Assembly: GCA_035235625.1 (NCBI GenBank)
Contig: CP141146.1
Coordinates: forward strand, 372,001-436,000
Source of the DNA: Saururus chinensis
Lineage: Eukaryota > Streptophyta > Magnoliopsida > Piperales > Saururaceae
Direction of reading: 5' to 3'
Length of the DNA stretch: 64,000 nucleotides
Part shown: positions 1 through 12,120 of the stretch, one piece after another
Layout: each line of letters opens with the position of its first letter
How positions within the stretch are numbered: position 1 is the stretch's first letter
The notes under the pieces: model-generated
What the model saw: only the letters and a program-made list of their open reading frames with translations
What the model was told of the DNA's origin: nothing
The model's database searches: none
Program-made: the position numbers and the translations under genes

Positions 1-2502
1 TCCATCATGCATCATCTCATAACATCCTCTATCAACGAGTAATCACAATTTGGAGTCACACAGACGGGAACATAGACAAGGCCACGAAGGCGTGTCATGC
101 TCCAAAATTCTACACAAGAATTAAAGAAAGTTCGGGGTTGTCAATCCCTAATGCTGCTCACCCTGGACGATCCTGGCCAAGGATGTCCTATTCTCACACA
201 GAGAATCTAGAGCAGGGGTGTTCGCCCAGGGACATCTCCTGCGGTGGGGAGAGCCCGAATTCCCACACAGGGAACCCTAGAACACGTGGTAGCGGTGTAC
301 ACGGCATACCACACTAGATTCTCAGGGTCCAGATGACACTCATAATAACATTCTCACAATCCGCAAGACAAGTACACAACTCGTCCCCACATAATTCCAT
401 TTAACTAGACTCAACCCGGGGAGTGCACTCGTTCCACACAGGAACTCAAATCAAAACATGTCCTTTTCGGACCAATCAACTTACGAGTAATCCACGATCG
501 ATCAATCTGGCACACAATTTCACCACATTGCATCGAATCGGTCAAATTCGATTAACCTCGATGAAGCCTCAATTTGAAATCCATTCTCATGATACATGCA
601 GCATGGTACATACGTGGGCAAGGCATACATGAATCCTAATCCATGATAAGTGCTCTCATCAGCCCCTAATGCATCATTCATAATCACAATATTAAGCTTC
701 AACATCATCATTTAACCCCCACATGTGTGTGTGCGTAACTAGTAGAAGTACTTCACTCAATGCATTTCAACATGCTTGAAATTAACTTACTACTACACTA
801 CACATATGAATTTCTATCTAAACATGAATTCCAACGGAAATCATAGAAGGAGAATCGTTGAAATCGTATCCCAATTCAAATCTCAACCACAAAGGCTAAA
901 CACATATAAGATCATTCATTTCATCCTTGAGTCATGGCATTCACCAACATCCACACCTCAACTAACCACATTCTATCACGACAAATCAGTCCAATAATAG
1001 GTTGTAGTCCTACTAAAAATATGCTCAACCAAAGGGAATCAACCATTCATAATTTCAAGATGACAATTCCAACATCATGCCACAAAACATAAGTCATTCC
1101 ACAAATTTCTAAGCATATATCTCAATTCCATAACCTCAATAGCATGCCTTTCCAGTAGCATAACATAGCTTAAAACACACCACATTCATATGAAATTGGC
1201 AAGCTAAAGTGGAATCATCAAAATAAATATAATGCATTAGAACACCAATCTGCTATGTAGCAGTTCGAACGCCCTTCAGGCCATTCGATCGGTTAAATGT
1301 AAAAATTTAAAATTCATAGTTTGGCCGTTCGAACGCCTAGCAGGCCGTTTGATCGGCTGAACTGGAAAACTGTCGTTCCGACAGTGTTGCCGTTCGAACG
1401 CCAACAAGGCAGAACAGACCATCTTCTTCCTTTCGTAATTTCAAATCGAGACACCATTGATAACACTTCAAATCCACATCTAACACCCTAATCATCATCA
1501 AAAGTCCTTCATGACTTCCAGAATGCTAAACCATATCATAATAATACAAAACCCTAAGAAATCGGGATTAAAGAATTTCATTTTCTAATCATGCCATTAA
1601 CACACCAAATTAAGCAACTCCATTCGAAATAAGCCAAAAATTAAGAGTTTTACCATGGATAAACTGAATTTTTGAAGGTCCATTACCTTAGCACTTGATT
1701 AAGCTCTGATTTGAGGGTCACCCTTCTTGAAAACCTTACAAACACATTGAGTTTGAATTAAACTCCATTAAAAATCGATTTACCAAAGAAAATCCCTTAT
1801 TAAAACTTAGATCTAGGGCTTATTGATTATAAAAATTGAATTTTGAAAGCTATGATTTGTAGTGAAACACAAATCAGTAGTTTTTGATGTCCAAAAACGA
1901 ATTGAAACAAAGGGAAATGGTAGATTTAGAAGTGATTAAGAAGAAAGCTAGGGTTTAGTGCTTAATTAGAGTAGGCTTACCTTAAACACCTTCTAATTCG
2001 GGCCTAATTAAGGATTAGGCCTGACCTCTCCTCCTTAGCCTATTCCCAAAAATAGAAATGACTCAGGTTTGGCCTTTTATAGTAAGGATTGGGGTATGTA
2101 TGGGTAAGTTATGGGGTGTAAATAGGAAAAGTAGGCTAAAAATGGGTATTTTACAAATTTAAGCACTAATTAAGCCTAAGAAAATTCTAAAATTTTTTGT
2201 ATGGGCTTAAGTAGACATCTGGGTTCATTTGACTCAAAAACCAAAATTTCGACAATGGGGCCCACAGGGGTCCCGCCAAAACCCTAATTTTCGGAAAATA
2301 GTAAAAATTCAGAAAAATCCCAAAAATTCACATTTATTTTAAAATCACTTAAAATTACTAATCTTAAAGTTTATTTTGGTTAAAACCATCATAAACACTA
2401 TTTATTCATGAAATCACCGAATAAATCAGAAAACGCATTAATCTGACAATAACCAATAATTAAAGGAAACCAAAAACCGGTTTAGAGATGAGGGTCCTTA
2501 CA
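1..2502 (-). mobile_element. LTR-A copy 1 (partial, runs off the left edge)
   Basis: Sequence matches the other LTR-A copies at 9264-12744 (inverted) and 36771-40280 (same orientation). The sense strand is minus: it would start TGTAAGGACCC at 2502. A TATA-type box (TATAAAAG on minus) lies at about 2074-2081. The 5-bp after the end is ACTGA; the matching duplication would lie outside the window. Short open frames at 423-632 and 776-997 recur in the inverted copy only because the DNA is nearly identical; they have no recognisable domain and I do not call them genes. No gag or pol is present. Confidence 0.85.
1261..1402. repeat. Paired composite palindromes in LTR-A copy 1
   Basis: Two modules, at about 1261-1292 and 1323-1357, each have two palindromic half-sites of the CGTTCGAACG or CGATCGATCG type around a short core resembling CCTGCAGG. 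A third single half-site lies at 1389-1402. The same paired arrangement is found in other LTRs in this window. Confidence 0.75.
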
Positions 2503-4250
2503 ACTGAAGCTCATTACAACTAATAAGCTCTAATGTCAAAATGGTAAAGAATGCCACTGGGACATCACCTTAACCTCCAGAGAGTGACTATATGCCATGG
2601 ACTTTTTCCGAAGTCAAGGCACACCAGTGCTCATGGGGCACAAGATCAAACAGGTAAGAGTAGGTCCATGATACTAGTTACCTGAGCGTACAAAATACCA
2701 ACATATAAGGGGTCATATAATTGCCCACACTTTAGGGGTCTTATAGTGCCATACAATTGCCTACCATTATGGGTTTTATAGTGCCAGTGCCATACAGTGC
2801 CACTCTTGGGCAGAAATCATATAGTTCTCTCAATAGAGCATCAAACGTCTAGGATTAATTCAGCACACAGACCAAAATAAAAGGCATACATCGCTCTCAA
2901 CAGAACATCAAACGTCTGGTGCTCTATAAAGCACACAGACAACATCTCGCATGATAAACATCATTGCAAAACATGAGAAATGCCCAGCTGACTCATTATC
3001 AGCTAGCTCAAACATGAAACTTAATCCGTCCAACCCTCAAGTCTCAAACTCACAATGCTATTATTAGCTTTCTTATAATTTAAGTTTAAATTTAGTAAGT
3101 TATGCAGTACAATTATGCCACACAAACTCTCAAACATATAGTGCTCTACTGATCAAACTGAAGCTGAGCCCGATCCAAAACCCTAGTTCATCAAGGCAGC
3201 AAACTTCCTTTACCCATCCATCTCACAACATAATTCACCATACCACAAATCCTTACAGTCTTACATACTCCGCCATCCACCTTATGGCCAAAACATCTTA
3301 CACAAACGTCATCAAACTAAGCTTCTTAGAGCCAAACCCAATTATCACCCTCTTACTAATACCTCACTTATTGAGCTTACTTTCACTTTATAATTTGTAC
3401 GTTATGCTTGTACAATTATACAACACTCTTACTGTCTGACAATCCCCCAACATACGCTTTGATCCAAACCAAACAAAACGCTCCAATCCTCGCCCATCAA
3501 ACTTACATCCTCTTTCTTCTATCATAGGCTTACACATCCACAACAAATCCAAAGAAAACCCTCTGTCATCTCTTATGGTCCATTGACCATACTTTTGCCC
3601 CCACACAAATACACATATCCATTAGATAGGCATATAGCCATCATACATATGTATGTCCATCACACATATGTATAACTACACATACCATTCCATACTTAAC
3701 AACATACTCGCTAGCCATCACTAGCACAAACACAATCCAGATATATAGAAACATACTCGCTAGTCATCACTAGCACAAACACAATCTACATACGTAGAAA
3801 CATACTCGCTAGCCATCACTAGCATAAACATAATTCACATACGTAGAAACATACTCGCTAGCCATCACTAGCACATACATACATATTCATACACGTAGCT
3901 TACCAACATACTTGCTAGCCATCACTAGCACATACATATTCCACATACGTAGCTTACATTCATACACGCTAGCCATCACTAGCACAAACATACTTCCACA
4001 TACGTAGCTTACAAGCATACATGCTAGCCATCACTAGCACACACATACTTCAAACATACTGATAGCCCACATGCATGTCATATGCATTTCAACGTGGCAT
4101 AATTTATCCTCTTACATCATGCAAACGGATCATGATTTAACTCCCAAAGCATTGAATCATACAATTCTAGCATGCTGCTACTCATTCAAAGCATGTTATC
4201 ATGAAATTACGAGTTCAAAGCTCCCCTACTTCGTAATCATGATACTTGAT
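2503..4250. repeat. LTR-like non-coding stretch with tandem repeats
   Basis: No gene is supported. The stretch lies between the LTR-A end and the GC-rich part of LTR-G1, and may be the distal part of LTR-G1 into which LTR-A copy 1 inserted; this is inference. It includes scattered short repeats of 'catacagtgcca' type near 2740-2800 and the GCTAG-hairpin array at about 3700-4040. Confidence 0.4.
3700..4040. repeat. Tandem repeat, 7 copies of 49-57 bp with a GCTAG...CTAGC hairpin
   Basis: The motif GCTAGCCATCACTAGC starts at about 3710, 3759, 3808, 3857, 3914, 3968 and 4023. One third-copy variant reads TAGTCATC. Spacing is 49 bp for the first four, then 54-57 bp. Each unit can fold through its GCTAG and CTAGC arms. 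It lies in LTR-like DNA with no coding potential. Confidence 0.85.
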
Positions 4251-6255
4251 AGCGAGCACACGACGATGGTGACGTCGGTGGTGGAGTTAGCGGCCAAAAG
4301 CATTGCCAAGTTGAGAGCCGTTGTCCCAAGGTTTATGAAGTGCTGGAAGCAATCATGGCCAAAAGGGGTGACATGGATCAATGCGGCAAAATCCACGATC
4401 TATGGTGGCACACTAGAGCAGTCGGGAGAAAGGTCATGCTAACATAAGTGGCAGTGCAACCAAAAGTCAAGGGTGTACTCACTAAAGGTCGGCCGGCGGC
4501 TAAGAAGTACTCGATTGACCACAAAATGTCAAAATCGGCCATGGACAACACCCAATTGTCGTGATTCGCATCAACAAGGGCTCACATAAGGGCGAAGGGG
4601 AGGTGGTGAATGGCTTTGGTGTCAACTCCATTCGGTGGCAGAGCCAGCCGATGGTTAGGCGACACAAATACGATGCCTAAATCCTAAATCACATGCGCGG
4701 CTACTTGCACACACGGCCAAAAGGGCAGAGGAGAGGGCTGGAAGGTGTCGACCCGTGGCTCGGAAAGGGCGAGAGGGCCATGCCAACAGGTGGTGACTGA
4801 CAAAGATGGCCTTTGCCGTTGCCGTGTCGAGGTAGGCTGACTAGAGGCCAATCGGTGTCTGGGAGAGGTAGGACGGTAAGAGGGCAAAATATGGTGCTCT
4901 CTATAGCATGGTCAGACACATAATCAGTAGAGGGGGAGCTTGGCTCATGCCGAAAGAAGAGGGGTAGGGCTGGCCAAGTGTTGGCGGGGCTGTCCCTATG
5001 ACAAGGTTTGCCAAACATGACCCACAATTGTAGTTGAATGGTCCTCCTTTGACCGGTTCACATTGCACACACTAGGAAACGGGCATAAGGGAAAGCAGCC
5101 CATTCCGGGCGGTGGCTAAGATGGGCACAGACAAGGCCAGTGGTCGAGGCCAAAGCAGCCATGTCATCATCGCCGGTCCAAGGCGGAGCCAAATGGCAGA
5201 CAACAGTTTTCAGCAGCTCATCGGAGAATCAAAACATAGTGAGGGCAAAGGCTCGATTTTTGTGGGCAAGCACATCAATCGGGCGAGCAACAGATCTGGT
5301 TCCAAGGGAATGGAGAGGATAGAGGCTGAACCGGGCTGGGTGGAAACATCCACCATCGTTGCCAGGCCGGGAAGAAGCTGAACAAAGGTCTGGTGGGTCA
5401 AGTCCGGCGTCCAGCTGACGGTGGCAGCCAGTGAACTCAGACAAGGAAAAAATAGGGGAGATGAGGGAGAGACAGAACCGAAATAGAGCAGGGGAGGCCA
5501 GAGCAGGTGGGACTATGCTAGGGGCGGCAAACCTGAGCTGGGACGATGGCTCAGCTTTCGCCAAGCTAGGGCGGAGCCGGACGGAGGTCCATCGGTTGCG
5601 GCTCACCGGCGGCGGCCATTGTTTAATCAAAATAGTAAGGTAGCAGAAAATAGGGGCAAAAGGGTAGGAAGTTGGGGAGGCCAAACCAGGAGAGGCCAGG
5701 CTGGGTATGGCTGTCCCTGGCTGTCGCCAGGCCGGGATGAAGTCCACAGCGGCCAGCTGGCCCTTGCCGGCCCACAACGTCGGTTGAAACACAACACAAA
5801 TTGAGAGGGAGCTCACCGGAGGGAAATCTGGCTGAGGAATGAGCGGTCGTGGGGGCTGGGACGGTGGCCCCTTGTCATCGCACCATTGAGGCAGAATCGG
5901 CTGTGGTGGCCTGGCATCCCGCTGGCGACAGCCAATCACCGAAGAGAAGATATCAAATGGAGTGGGGTTGTCTCTTCTAGACATTTCTAGATCGGGCTCG
6001 GCCAAGCCCGAGCCTTTTTTCATTTATTTTTTTCTTCTTACTTATCTCTCTTAACGAGTCTCTCATTCTCTCTCATTTTCCTGCCGTAATTGCACATCAA
6101 GGCCCGTGGCCTACGACTGAACCCCACACCCAACTCTGCGGGTACAAATACATATACAAATATGAATATGCTGAAGCGTTACATTTTTCACCGAAAATGA
6201 CCATAAAAATAGCAAGAAAATCATAGAAAATCGTAGAAAAATCAGGAACATTACA
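4251..6255 (-). mobile_element. LTR-G copy 1 (LTR-like, sense minus)
   Basis: Reading minus from 6255 the sequence starts TGTAATGTTCCTGATTTTTC. This resembles the starts at 34151 (TGTAATGTCCCTGATTTTTT) and 42970 and is followed by the same blocks: an AT-rich start, then a 'gatattcataacc'-like block, then a purine-rich AGAGAGAAA run, then GC-rich DNA (about 4680-6020). The GC-rich part holds a 264-codon open frame at 5229-6023 minus, which is proline/serine-rich and has no domain I recognise. The 3' end was not located. Confidence 0.55.
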
Positions 6256-6800
6256 TTCTTCCCTCCTTGGAAAATTTCATCCCATTTGGATTTACTTTTC
6301 ATATTAAAACCCTTGTTGAGCTTGTGTTTGTGTTTTGTTTTGGGGCTGCATATCGTGCTATGCAAGTTGTTCGGATGGGCTCTATATGGAGCATGTGGTT
6401 GGCGTTGATATTAAGAGGGGATACATGATGATGATGGATTTTCTGATAGCTTTGATAGCACGTTATGTTGAGATCTTTACATACTTGACTATACTTCACA
6501 CTTCTATTTAGCCAATGTTCGCTTAGACTCTTATTAGCCATTGTGGGCTTAGGCTTCTACTTTAGCCATATGCGGGTTGTCATGACTAAGTATGTGGGTA
6601 TGCGTGTGGACTAATGTTTAATTAGTAGTCTTTTATTGCTCATTTTACTTTTGTACAAAGTATATGTGCCCACAACTCCATAGTGTTCAACCCATGGATG
6701 GGTTAAGTCTTTTGCAATCTGATTACACCTCGTCGCTTTGCATGCCGCTTCCTCCTTGGACAATGTTCGGCTCAGGGGTGGAGTTTGCTGGGGCATGATA
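6256..6800 (+). mobile_element. LTR-A remnant (3' end only)
   Basis: From 'tttggggctgcat' near 6338 to the terminal GGGGCATGATA at 6800 this follows, with heavy divergence, the last ~460 bp of LTR-A copy 2 (12283-12744, ending GGGGCGTGACA). Shared blocks include 'gggttaagtctt' followed by a 'cttggacaatgttcggctc'-like stretch. The 5' part is missing; it abuts the start of LTR-G copy 1, which may have inserted into it. Confidence 0.6.
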
Positions 6801-7076
6801 CTTGATCTGCTAGTGCAACTCGAAATTTTAGAATACTACAATAAAAAATAATAATTATACTATAGTTATGATATTTATGCTTTTACCTAACCCATTTGAA
6901 ATTGAAAGAAACTCGTCATTTGATTCTTCTTTGGTGCTAGGGAGATTTACAAATTAAGTGGACAAAGATTAACTATTTTTTGATCACCAAGATCTTTTCA
7001 AATTATTACACACTGCCTGCATATAGACCAAAATACCACTTGTTAAGTGATTTTTCTCTATATAAAAAGCTACAGT
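6801..7076. other. AT-rich unclassified spacer
   Basis: Between an LTR-A remnant and the start of LTR-G copy 3. No open frame, RNA gene or repeat was recognised. Confidence 0.5.
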
Positions 7077-8230
7077 TGTAATAACCTCGATTTAGGGCAT
7101 TTTAAACATTTTTTTGCTATTTTTCTGATGGGGAAATTTGACAATAGATGTACTAATTTTCATATTTTAACTTGATATTCATAACCATTGAGTAGGGTGT
7201 CGGGCCCAGTTGCAAGTGGTAGACCTTGATGCGCCACAAAAGCCTTTGATGCCAAAAGAGAAGAAAAACAAAAGCCCTTAGCACATAAAAAGGGGGTTCA
7301 CTACTTTTAGGGCATTAGCGCGTAAAATGGGACCTTAATATGTTTGAGGGGACTTATGTGCTTGAGACCACGGTTTCGACATGAAATTTGGAGGTGCAAC
7401 GCGTAATTGGGGGAGGTTAAATGAAAAATAATAATAAGAGAGAGAGAATTGGAAAGTCATTCATCTGAGCCGCGATCACGTTCTATTTTGAAGGAACCCT
7501 CTTTCCCCTCCCTCTTTGGTCTCTGTACTTCACACCAACATCTGCCCCTCCACTGGAGTTTACCTTGCCCAATAGCCATGACTATCGCAGTGCTAGAAAG
7601 GCCCTCTATCGTGCCTCCCCTCCACCTTTTCACACATGCTTTATGTAGCATCTAGGAATTTCTAGGTAATTTTTTGAATTTTTTGACATTTTTATATATT
7701 TTTTTGGAATTATTTGATGAAGAAATTAGCATAGTTAGGGTTTTATTTATTAGGGGTTTTATTTATTAGGGGTCTTAATTTGGATAGGGTCACTAGTGGG
7801 GACCACTTAGGGGTGACTTGGCATAGGGGTGATTGGCAATCACATACCACAACATTCCTCTTTTAGAACAAGGCTCCCCTCTCCCTTCCTCTATTTAAAC
7901 TCATCTTAAATAAACCCTAGCCTCCATCTCCTTTGTAAACTTTTGGGAGAAACTTAAAGCTGAGAGCTTGGAGAATCCGGTGACTGAAAAAGAAGATCCA
8001 TCGTCGATAAGAGGCAAGGAGGAGGAGCATGCATAAAGACACCGCTAAAAGAAAATAAGATCTTTGTTTATAATTTTTATTTGTGGGAATGTGCTTAGGT
8101 ACTACTTTAAAAATACTATGCCATTAAAACTTCTTGTATGAACTGTCAAGAGATTGGTCTGCACTTGGGTTTCTCATACGCGGTGATGGGTGTGAGTTTA
8201 TCTATATTCGCCGGTGGGTGTCTGTTACTA
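7077..8230 (+). mobile_element. LTR-G copy 3 (LTR-like, sense plus)
   Basis: Starts TGTAATAACCTCG at 7077 and follows the same block order as the other LTR-G starts (AT-rich start, 'cttgatattcataacc', a 'gatgcgccacaaa' block). A TATA-type box (CTATTTAAA) lies near 7891, followed by a plausible leader. The right boundary is not resolved. Together with LTR-G copy 1 it makes a head-to-head pair about 820 bp apart. Confidence 0.5.
7890..7900 (+). promoter_or_regulatory. TATA-type box in LTR-G copy 3
   Basis: CTATTTAAAC lies about 810 bp inside the LTR and is followed by a pyrimidine-rich leader. By position this is the expected retrotransposon promoter; activity is not shown. Confidence 0.4.
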
Positions 8231-8411
8231 ATTACGTCATAACCGAACATCCCACTTGGCTAATGCTAATCGAGTCGTCCTGTCGCAATGTGGCCAAATG
8301 AACACTAGGACACTATTAAACGACTGGAGGACTCCTTGCAGGCTCTGTAGCAGGAGGAATTGGACTAGGGAATCTTGCGAGTTTGGCCATGGTTGGGGTG
8401 AAGTCCTTCGA

Positions 8412-8790
8412 CTAGAAATTGTTCGACTTTTGGTTTGTAACTCCATAATGATTCTCTGGTTGAATCTTTCCACCGCCGGAGTGAAGGGATAAGGATAGCC
8501 AATGACTGCTGCAGGCATAACCGAGTTCCAAAGGAAGGGTTAGAATATCGAAGCAGTAGCCTGACGAAAGTCTTGCGACCTTACTGCTGCCAGACAGATC
8601 AAGTAACAAAGGAGGGGATGCAACTCTATTTTTTTCGTCGTTGGAGATAGTGAAAACGCCGGGGAAGCTGACACCGGCAGTGCCGACAACATAGTTGATT
8701 ATACCCCACGGTCGATAGAGGGAGCTATAGAAGGTCCTGGGCGGCCAGTGGACCGTGGACCACAGCTCTCCTTCTCGCTGGGAAACTGCG
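8412..8790 (-). CDS. Unidentified open frame, possible terminal exon
   Basis: One minus-strand frame stays open for about 125 codons from a pyrimidine-rich acceptor-like site (…tttatcccgcag) near 8790 to a TAG at 8412. A track of about 65 codons can also begin at a GTG/ATG-like codon near 8609. The predicted peptide begins with residues such as ELWSTVHWPPRTFYSSLY and has a leucine/serine-rich middle (LLLDLSGSSKVARLSSGY). I do not recognise a family. It lies between LTR-G copy 3 and an LTR fragment, so it may equally be a chance frame in repeat DNA. No homology or splice evidence is available here. Confidence 0.2.
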
Positions 8791-8892
8791 GGATAAAAAA
8801 AGAGAAAACTTGTTAGACAATCATGGAGTGCGGATGGCTGCCTTTGAAAACTCCGGCCAAGGTTGACGGAGGAAGTCCCTGGCGATTCTTGT

Positions 8893-9263
8893 CATGACCC
8901 GAATTTTTAAAAGTATTTTTAAATAGCACGAACGGTAAGTAGCGAGAAATTTTTTTTTCTTTAAATACAAAACAAACCCTTCGATTAAATATCTAGATCA
9001 TGATAATTGGGGTTCACAAATACGAATATCAAATCATATGATATTATTTAACATCTGAAAATTCATAAAGACCAGCTCATCCATCTAAGCACAAGTCTGT
9101 CCCCCATCTGAAAATAAATAACAAGTTGACTCTCACGCTAAAGGTACACTAACGTACCAGAGTTGCAGAAACGCGAAAACCTCTTGTGCTTGCCTGTCTC
9201 GGTCTCACTTGTCATCGCCTGGAGAATCTGCAACAAAGCAAACCGAACAACAACCACAACCAC
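8893..9263. mobile_element. LTR-like edge interrupted by LTR-A copy 2
   Basis: Begins TGTCATGACCCGAATTTTT, the terminal signature seen at other LTR edges here (compare 63457). Later words such as 'ctggagaatctgcaac' parallel those at 63880-63900. The element is cut at 9263 by the LTR-A insertion. Confidence 0.45.
9259..9263. repeat. Target duplication ACCAC, left copy
   Basis: ACCAC immediately precedes LTR-A copy 2; the identical 5-mer follows at 12745-12749. Confidence 0.85.
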
Positions 9264-9675
9264 TATAAGGACTCTCATCTCTAAACCAGTTTTTGGTTTC
9301 CTCTAATTATTGATTATAGTGAGACTTACGCGTTTTCTGATTTATTCGGTGATTTCATAAATAAATAGTGTTTATGATGGTTTTAACTAAAATCAACTTT
9401 AAAATTAGTGATTTTAAAACAAATGTGAATTTTTGGGATTTTTTTGAATTTTTACTATTTTTTTAAAAATTAGGGTTTTGGCGGGACCCCTGTGGGCCCC
9501 ATTGTCGAAATTTCGGTTTTTAGGTCAAATGGACCCAGACATCTACCTAAGGTTATACAAAAAATTTTAGAATTTTCCTAGACTTAATTAGTGCTTAAAT
9601 TTGCAAAATACCCATTTTTAGCCTACTTTTCCTATTTACACCCCATAACTTACCCATACATACCCCAACCCTTAC

Positions 9676-9684
9676 TATAAAAGG
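9676..9684 (+). promoter_or_regulatory. TATA box of LTR-A copy 2
   Basis: TATAAAAGG preceded by CTTAC, about 410 bp inside the LTR. The same box occurs on minus in copies 1 (about 2074-2081), 3 (39851-39858) and, as TATATAAGG, 4 (58751-58759). Confidence 0.6.
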
Positions 9685-10398
9685 GCAAACCTGAGCCATT
9701 TCTATTTTTGGGAATAGGCTGAGGAGGGAGGTCATGCCTAATCCCTAATTAGGCCCGAATTAGAAGCCGATTAAGGTAAGCCTACTCCAATTAAGCACTA
9801 AACCCTAGTTTCTTCTTAATCTTTTCCAAATCTACCATTTCCCCCTTGTTTCAATTTATTTTTGGACATCAAAAACTACTGATTTGTGTTTCACTACAAA
9901 TCATAGCTTTCAAAATTCAATTTTTATAATCAATAAGCCCTAGATCTAAGTTTTAATAAGGGATTTTCTTTGGTAAATCGATTTTTAATGGAGTTTAATT
10001 CAAACTCAATGTGTTTGTAAGGTTTTCAAGAAGGGTGACCCTCAAATCAGAGCTTAATCAAGTGCTAAGGTAATGGACCTTCAAAAATTCAGTTTATCCA
10101 TGGTAAAACTCTTAATTTTTGGCTTATTTCGAATGGAGTTGCTTAATTTGGTGTGTTAATGGCATGATTAGAAAATGAAATTCTTTAATCCCGATTTCTT
10201 AGGGTTTTGTATTATTATGATATGGTTTAGCATTCTGGAAGTCATGAAGGACTTTTGATGATGATTAGGGTGTTAGATGTGGATTTGAAGTGTTATCAAT
10301 GGTGTCTCGATTTGAAATTACGAAAGGAAGAAGATGGTCTGTTCTGCCTTGTTGGCGTTCGAACGGCAACACTGTCGGAACGACAGTTTTCCAGTTCA

Positions 10399-10496
10399 GC
10401 CGATCAAACGGCCTGCTAGGCGTTCGAACGGCCAAACTATGAATTTTAAATTTTTACATTTAACCGATCGAATGGCCTGAAGGGCGTTCGAACTGC
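10399..10496. repeat. Paired composite palindromes in LTR-A copy 2
   Basis: Modules at 10399-10433 and 10463-10496, starts 64 bp apart. Half-sites include GGCGTTCGAACGGC and CCGATCGAATGG around CCTGCTAGG or CCTGAAGGG cores. Confidence 0.8.
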
Positions 10497-11739
10497 TACA
10501 TAGCAGATTGGTGTTCTAATGCATTATATTTATTTTGATGATTCCACTTTAGCTTGCCAATTTCATATGAATGTGGTGTGTTTTAAGCTATGTTATGCTA
10601 CTGGAAAGGCATGCTATTGAGGTTATGGAATTGAGATATATGCTTAGAAATTTGTGGAATGACTTATGTTTTGTGGCATGATGTTGGAATTGTCATCTTG
10701 AAATTATGAATGGTTGATTCCCTTTGGTTGAGCATATTTTTAGTAGGACTACAACCTATTATTGGACTGATTTGTCGTGATAGAATGTGGTTAGTTGAGG
10801 TGTGGATGTTGGTGAATGCCATGACTCAAGGATGAAATGAATGATCTTATATGTGTTTAGCCTTTGTGGTTGAGATTTGAATTGGGATACGATTTCAACG
10901 ATTCTCCTTCTATGATTTCCGTTGGAATTCATGTTTAGATAGAAATTCATATGTGTAGTGTAGTAGTAAGTTAATTTCAAACATGTTGAAATGCATTGAG
11001 TGAAGTACTTCTACTAGTTACGCACACACACATGTGGGGGTTAAATGATGATGTTGAAGCTTAATATTGTGATTATGAATGATGCATTAGGGGCTGATGA
11101 GAGCACTTATCATGGATTAGGATTCATGTATGCCTTGCCCACGTATGTACCATGCTGCATGTATCATGAGAATGGATTTCAAATTGAGGCTTCATCGAGG
11201 TTAATCGAATTTGACCGATTCGATGCAATGTGGTGAAATTGTGTGCCAGATTGATCAATCGTGGATTACTCGTAAGTTGATTGGTCCGAAAAGGACATGT
11301 TTTGATTTGAGTTCCTGTGTGGAACGAGTGCACTCCCCGGGTTGAGTCTAGTTAAATGGAATTATGTGGGGACGAGTTGTGTACTTGTCTTGCGGATTGT
11401 GAGAATGTTATTATGAGTGTCATCTGGACCCTGAGAATCTAGTGTGGTATGCCGTGTACACCGCTACCACGTGTTCTAGGGTTCCCTGTGTGGGAATTCG
11501 GGCTCTCCCCACCGCAGGAGATGTCCCTGGGCGAACACCCCTGCTCTAGATTCTCTGTGTGAGAATAGGACATCCTTGGCCAGGATCGTCCAGGGCGAGC
11601 AGCATTAGGGATTGACAACCCCGAACTTTCTTTAATTCTTGTGTAGAATTTTGGAGCATGACATACCTTCGTGGCCTTGTCTATGTTCCCGTTTGTGTGA
11701 CACCAAATTTGTGATTACTCCTTGATGGAGGTTATTATG

Positions 11740-12120
11740 ATATCATGTATGTGGGAATATGTATGTTAAAGATACATCCATGTAGGTTGATTATGATATG
11801 ATACATGTGGGAATATGTATGTTAGAGATACATCCATGCAGGTTGATTTTGATATAATGCATGTGGGGATATGTATGTTAGAGATACATCAATGCAGGTT
11901 GATTATGATATGATGCATGTGGGAATATGTATGTTAGAGATACATCCATGCAAGTTGATTTTGGGAATATGTATGTTAGAGATACATCAATGCAGGTTGA
12001 TTTTGATATAATGCATATGAGAATATGTATGTTAGAGATACATCCTGCAGGTTGTTATGATATAATGCATGTAGGAATATGTATGTTAGAGATATATCCA
12101 TGCAGGTTGATTATGCACCA
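11740..12120 (+). repeat. Tandem repeat in LTR-A copy 2, about 7 copies
   Basis: Units of roughly 50-60 bp carry 'atgtatgttagagatacatc' followed by 'catgcaggttgatt'. This is the same array, in reverse complement, as the 55-bp array at 37413-37790. The 'gttagagatacatc' core can form a weak internal hairpin with the preceding 'gtatgtt'. Confidence 0.85.

Noticed and set aside
423..997. 69- and 73-codon frames repeated almost unchanged at 10759-10980 and 11124-11333
   Set aside because: The conservation is of DNA in a recently homogenised LTR tract, third-base positions included. The related frame in copy 3 differs in length, and there is no domain.
5229..6023. 264-codon frame, the longest in the window (minus)
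   Set aside because: GC-rich, proline/serine-rich, no domain, inside LTR-G1 just after the LTR start. Other LTR-G copies have different broken frames in the same place, so I treat it as compositional.
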